Below are positions 5,354 through 5,916 of a DNA stretch of 5,916 nucleotides, piece by piece. The notes beneath the pieces are model-generated. The model had not been told where the DNA came from. It ran no database searches and saw only the letters and a program-made list of their open reading frames with translations. The DNA is from JAZLDV01 sp045614925 (GTDB lineage: Bacteria > Bacillota_I > Bacilli_A > Erysipelotrichales > Coprobacillaceae): NCBI GenBank assembly GCA_045614925.1, contig JAZLDV010000053.1:1-5916 (forward strand), written 5' to 3'. Made by a program: the position numbers and the translations under genes. Position 1 is the first letter of the stretch, and the number at the start of each line of letters is the position of its first letter.

Positions 5354-5538
5354 TCCAAAATAATCATTTGATTGTAAAAAAGGCAGTGTTAAGAGGGAAA
5401 TTTGATTGCTTAGTTGAGTGTCTTGATATAGTTAAAAATAAATCAAATATGTCAAGTGAAGAAGCAATGGAATATTTAGATGTAACTGAAGAAAAATGGA
5501 AAGAATTCGAAATATTGGTACAAAAAAATGAGCATTAA
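5311..5538 (+). CDS. Small hypothetical protein, possibly a gene remnant
   Basis: I do not recognise this 75-residue product. The second half, from about residue 30, looks like real coding sequence and should be helical: a Lys/Glu-rich amphipathic pattern containing MSSEEAMEYLDVTEEKWKEF (48-67). The phrasing SxEEAMxxLxVxEE occurs at the ends of many Firmicutes proteins, including Rpn/PD-(D/E)XK transposase-like nucleases, so this could be the tail of a decayed gene; that is a guess. The first 25 residues are less convincing, with one rare CGG Arg codon and a run rich in Phe and Ile. There is no ribosome binding site at 5311, an in-frame stop lies just upstream (5305-5307), and internal starts (GTG 5386, ATG 5446) also lack good sites. 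There is no signal peptide. A hairpin terminator built into the stop codon argues that the region is transcribed. Confidence 0.45.
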   Translation: MEVSSWSNERIFIFFQNNHLIVKKAVLRGKFDCLVECLDIVKNKSNMSSEEAMEYLDVTEEKWKEFEILVQKNEH

Positions 5539-5555
5539 AAAATGCTCTTTTTTTT
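5530..5555. terminator. Bidirectional intrinsic terminator shared by convergent genes
   Basis: GAGCATT (5530-5536) pairs with AATGCTC (5541-5547) around an AAAA loop, followed by eight T (5548-5555) on the + strand. On the - strand the stem is followed by ATTTTTTTG. It contains the stop codons of both the small + strand ORF (5536-5538) and the - strand HD-domain gene (5535-5537). Confidence 0.85.
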
Positions 5556-5916
5556 ATGTACTAGTATATTCTTAATTGCAATTGTTTTTTCTTGTTTCAT
5601 TAATTTACTGTTAAGAAGTTTACCATCTTTATAGACTTCTTCACTTTGGGAAGAAGCATCAGCATAACATAAATCCATTAATGAAATATAATGGTCAATA
5701 TCAATATCATAATTATAAAGTTCTTTTTCTTTTTGTATCATGTTATTTACAATTTTTAGCACATTTTTTTCATTTATATCATGTAATGATATAAAATCAT
5801 CATGATGACATATATAAAAGCAGATACGTAAAATTTCGTCTTTATTAAAGCCCATTTGTTCTAATATAGGTTTAGCAATCTCTCTCGATTTAATGGCGTG
5901 TCCATAAAAGTGCTTT
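5535..5916 (-). CDS. HD-domain protein, C-terminal part (5' end outside the window)
   Basis: The frame is open from the stop at 5535 to the right edge, giving 126 visible residues, so the ATG at 5855 is internal. The first visible residues, KHFYGHAIKSREIAKPIL, and then ICFYICHHDDF (coding about 5825-5793) match the second half of an HD phosphohydrolase-type domain like that in tRNA nucleotidyltransferase/poly(A) polymerase-family proteins: the FYGH segment, a helix, then the HHD metal-ligand region. The following LMDLCYADASSQ resembles the late helix (LxxLxxADxxAQ) of the same domain. The first HD signature should lie just beyond the window. It could be the C-terminus of a CCA-adding-like enzyme or a stand-alone HD hydrolase; the visible part cannot decide. 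Its last codons form one arm of the shared terminator. Confidence 0.75.
   Translation of the reverse strand, partial: KHFYGHAIKSREIAKPILEQMGFNKDEILRICFYICHHDDFISLHDINEKNVLKIVNNMIQKEKELYNYDIDIDHYISLMDLCYADASSQSEEVYKDGKLLNSKLMKQEKTIAIKNILVHKKKSIF

Noticed and set aside
5535..5855. HD-domain gene starting at the ATG at 5855
   Set aside because: The frame stays open to the window edge, and the upstream residues (HFYGHAIKSREIAK) belong to the same domain, so this Met is internal.
1..5916. CRISPR arrays, insertion sequences, phage genes, tRNA or rRNA genes, toxin-antitoxin or defence systems
   Set aside because: I saw no spaced direct repeats, no transposase or integrase motifs, no cloverleaf or rRNA-like stretches, and no paired small toxin/antitoxin genes. 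Nearly all of the sequence is explained by housekeeping and envelope genes.

Overview
The window is AT-rich chromosomal DNA from a low-GC Gram-positive bacterium (Bacillota). Ribosome binding sites are strong and close to AAGGAGGT, and intrinsic terminators are compact with long T runs. TGG is used for Trp and TGA is not read through, so this is not a Mycoplasma-type code. A wall teichoic acid-type exporter with TagD points to a walled organism. My best guess is a gut member of the Erysipelotrichia/Coprobacillaceae, but that rests on general protein style and is not proven by anything in the window.

Layout: (1) 61-1487, pyrF then pyrE on the + strand, the last two steps of UMP synthesis, ending at a bidirectional terminator. 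(2) 1519-2118, a convergent RluA-family pseudouridine synthase on the - strand. (3) 2197-3051, a patatin-like phospholipase on the + strand, divergent from the synthase across a 78-bp intergenic region and ending at its own terminator. (4) 3155-5192, a tight + strand operon tagG-tagH-tagD, encoding the permease and ATPase of a teichoic acid ABC exporter plus the enzyme that makes CDP-glycerol. At both internal junctions the ribosome binding site overlaps the previous stop codon. (5) 5193-5916, a terminator, an odd short intergenic region with nested inverted repeats, a small unrecognised ORF, and the 3' part of a convergent HD-domain gene running off the right edge.

Functionally these are ordinary housekeeping and cell-envelope genes. 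The pyrimidine genes supply the UMP/CTP pool, and TagD uses CTP to activate glycerol phosphate for the polymer that TagGH exports. That metabolic link is real, but nothing in the sequence shows co-regulation. I found no mobile element, CRISPR array, defence system or RNA gene. The part least explained by known families is about 5270-5540, where a well-formed Shine-Dalgarno sequence has no start codon after it, alternative hairpins cover the start of a small ORF, and that ORF has no good ribosome binding site.
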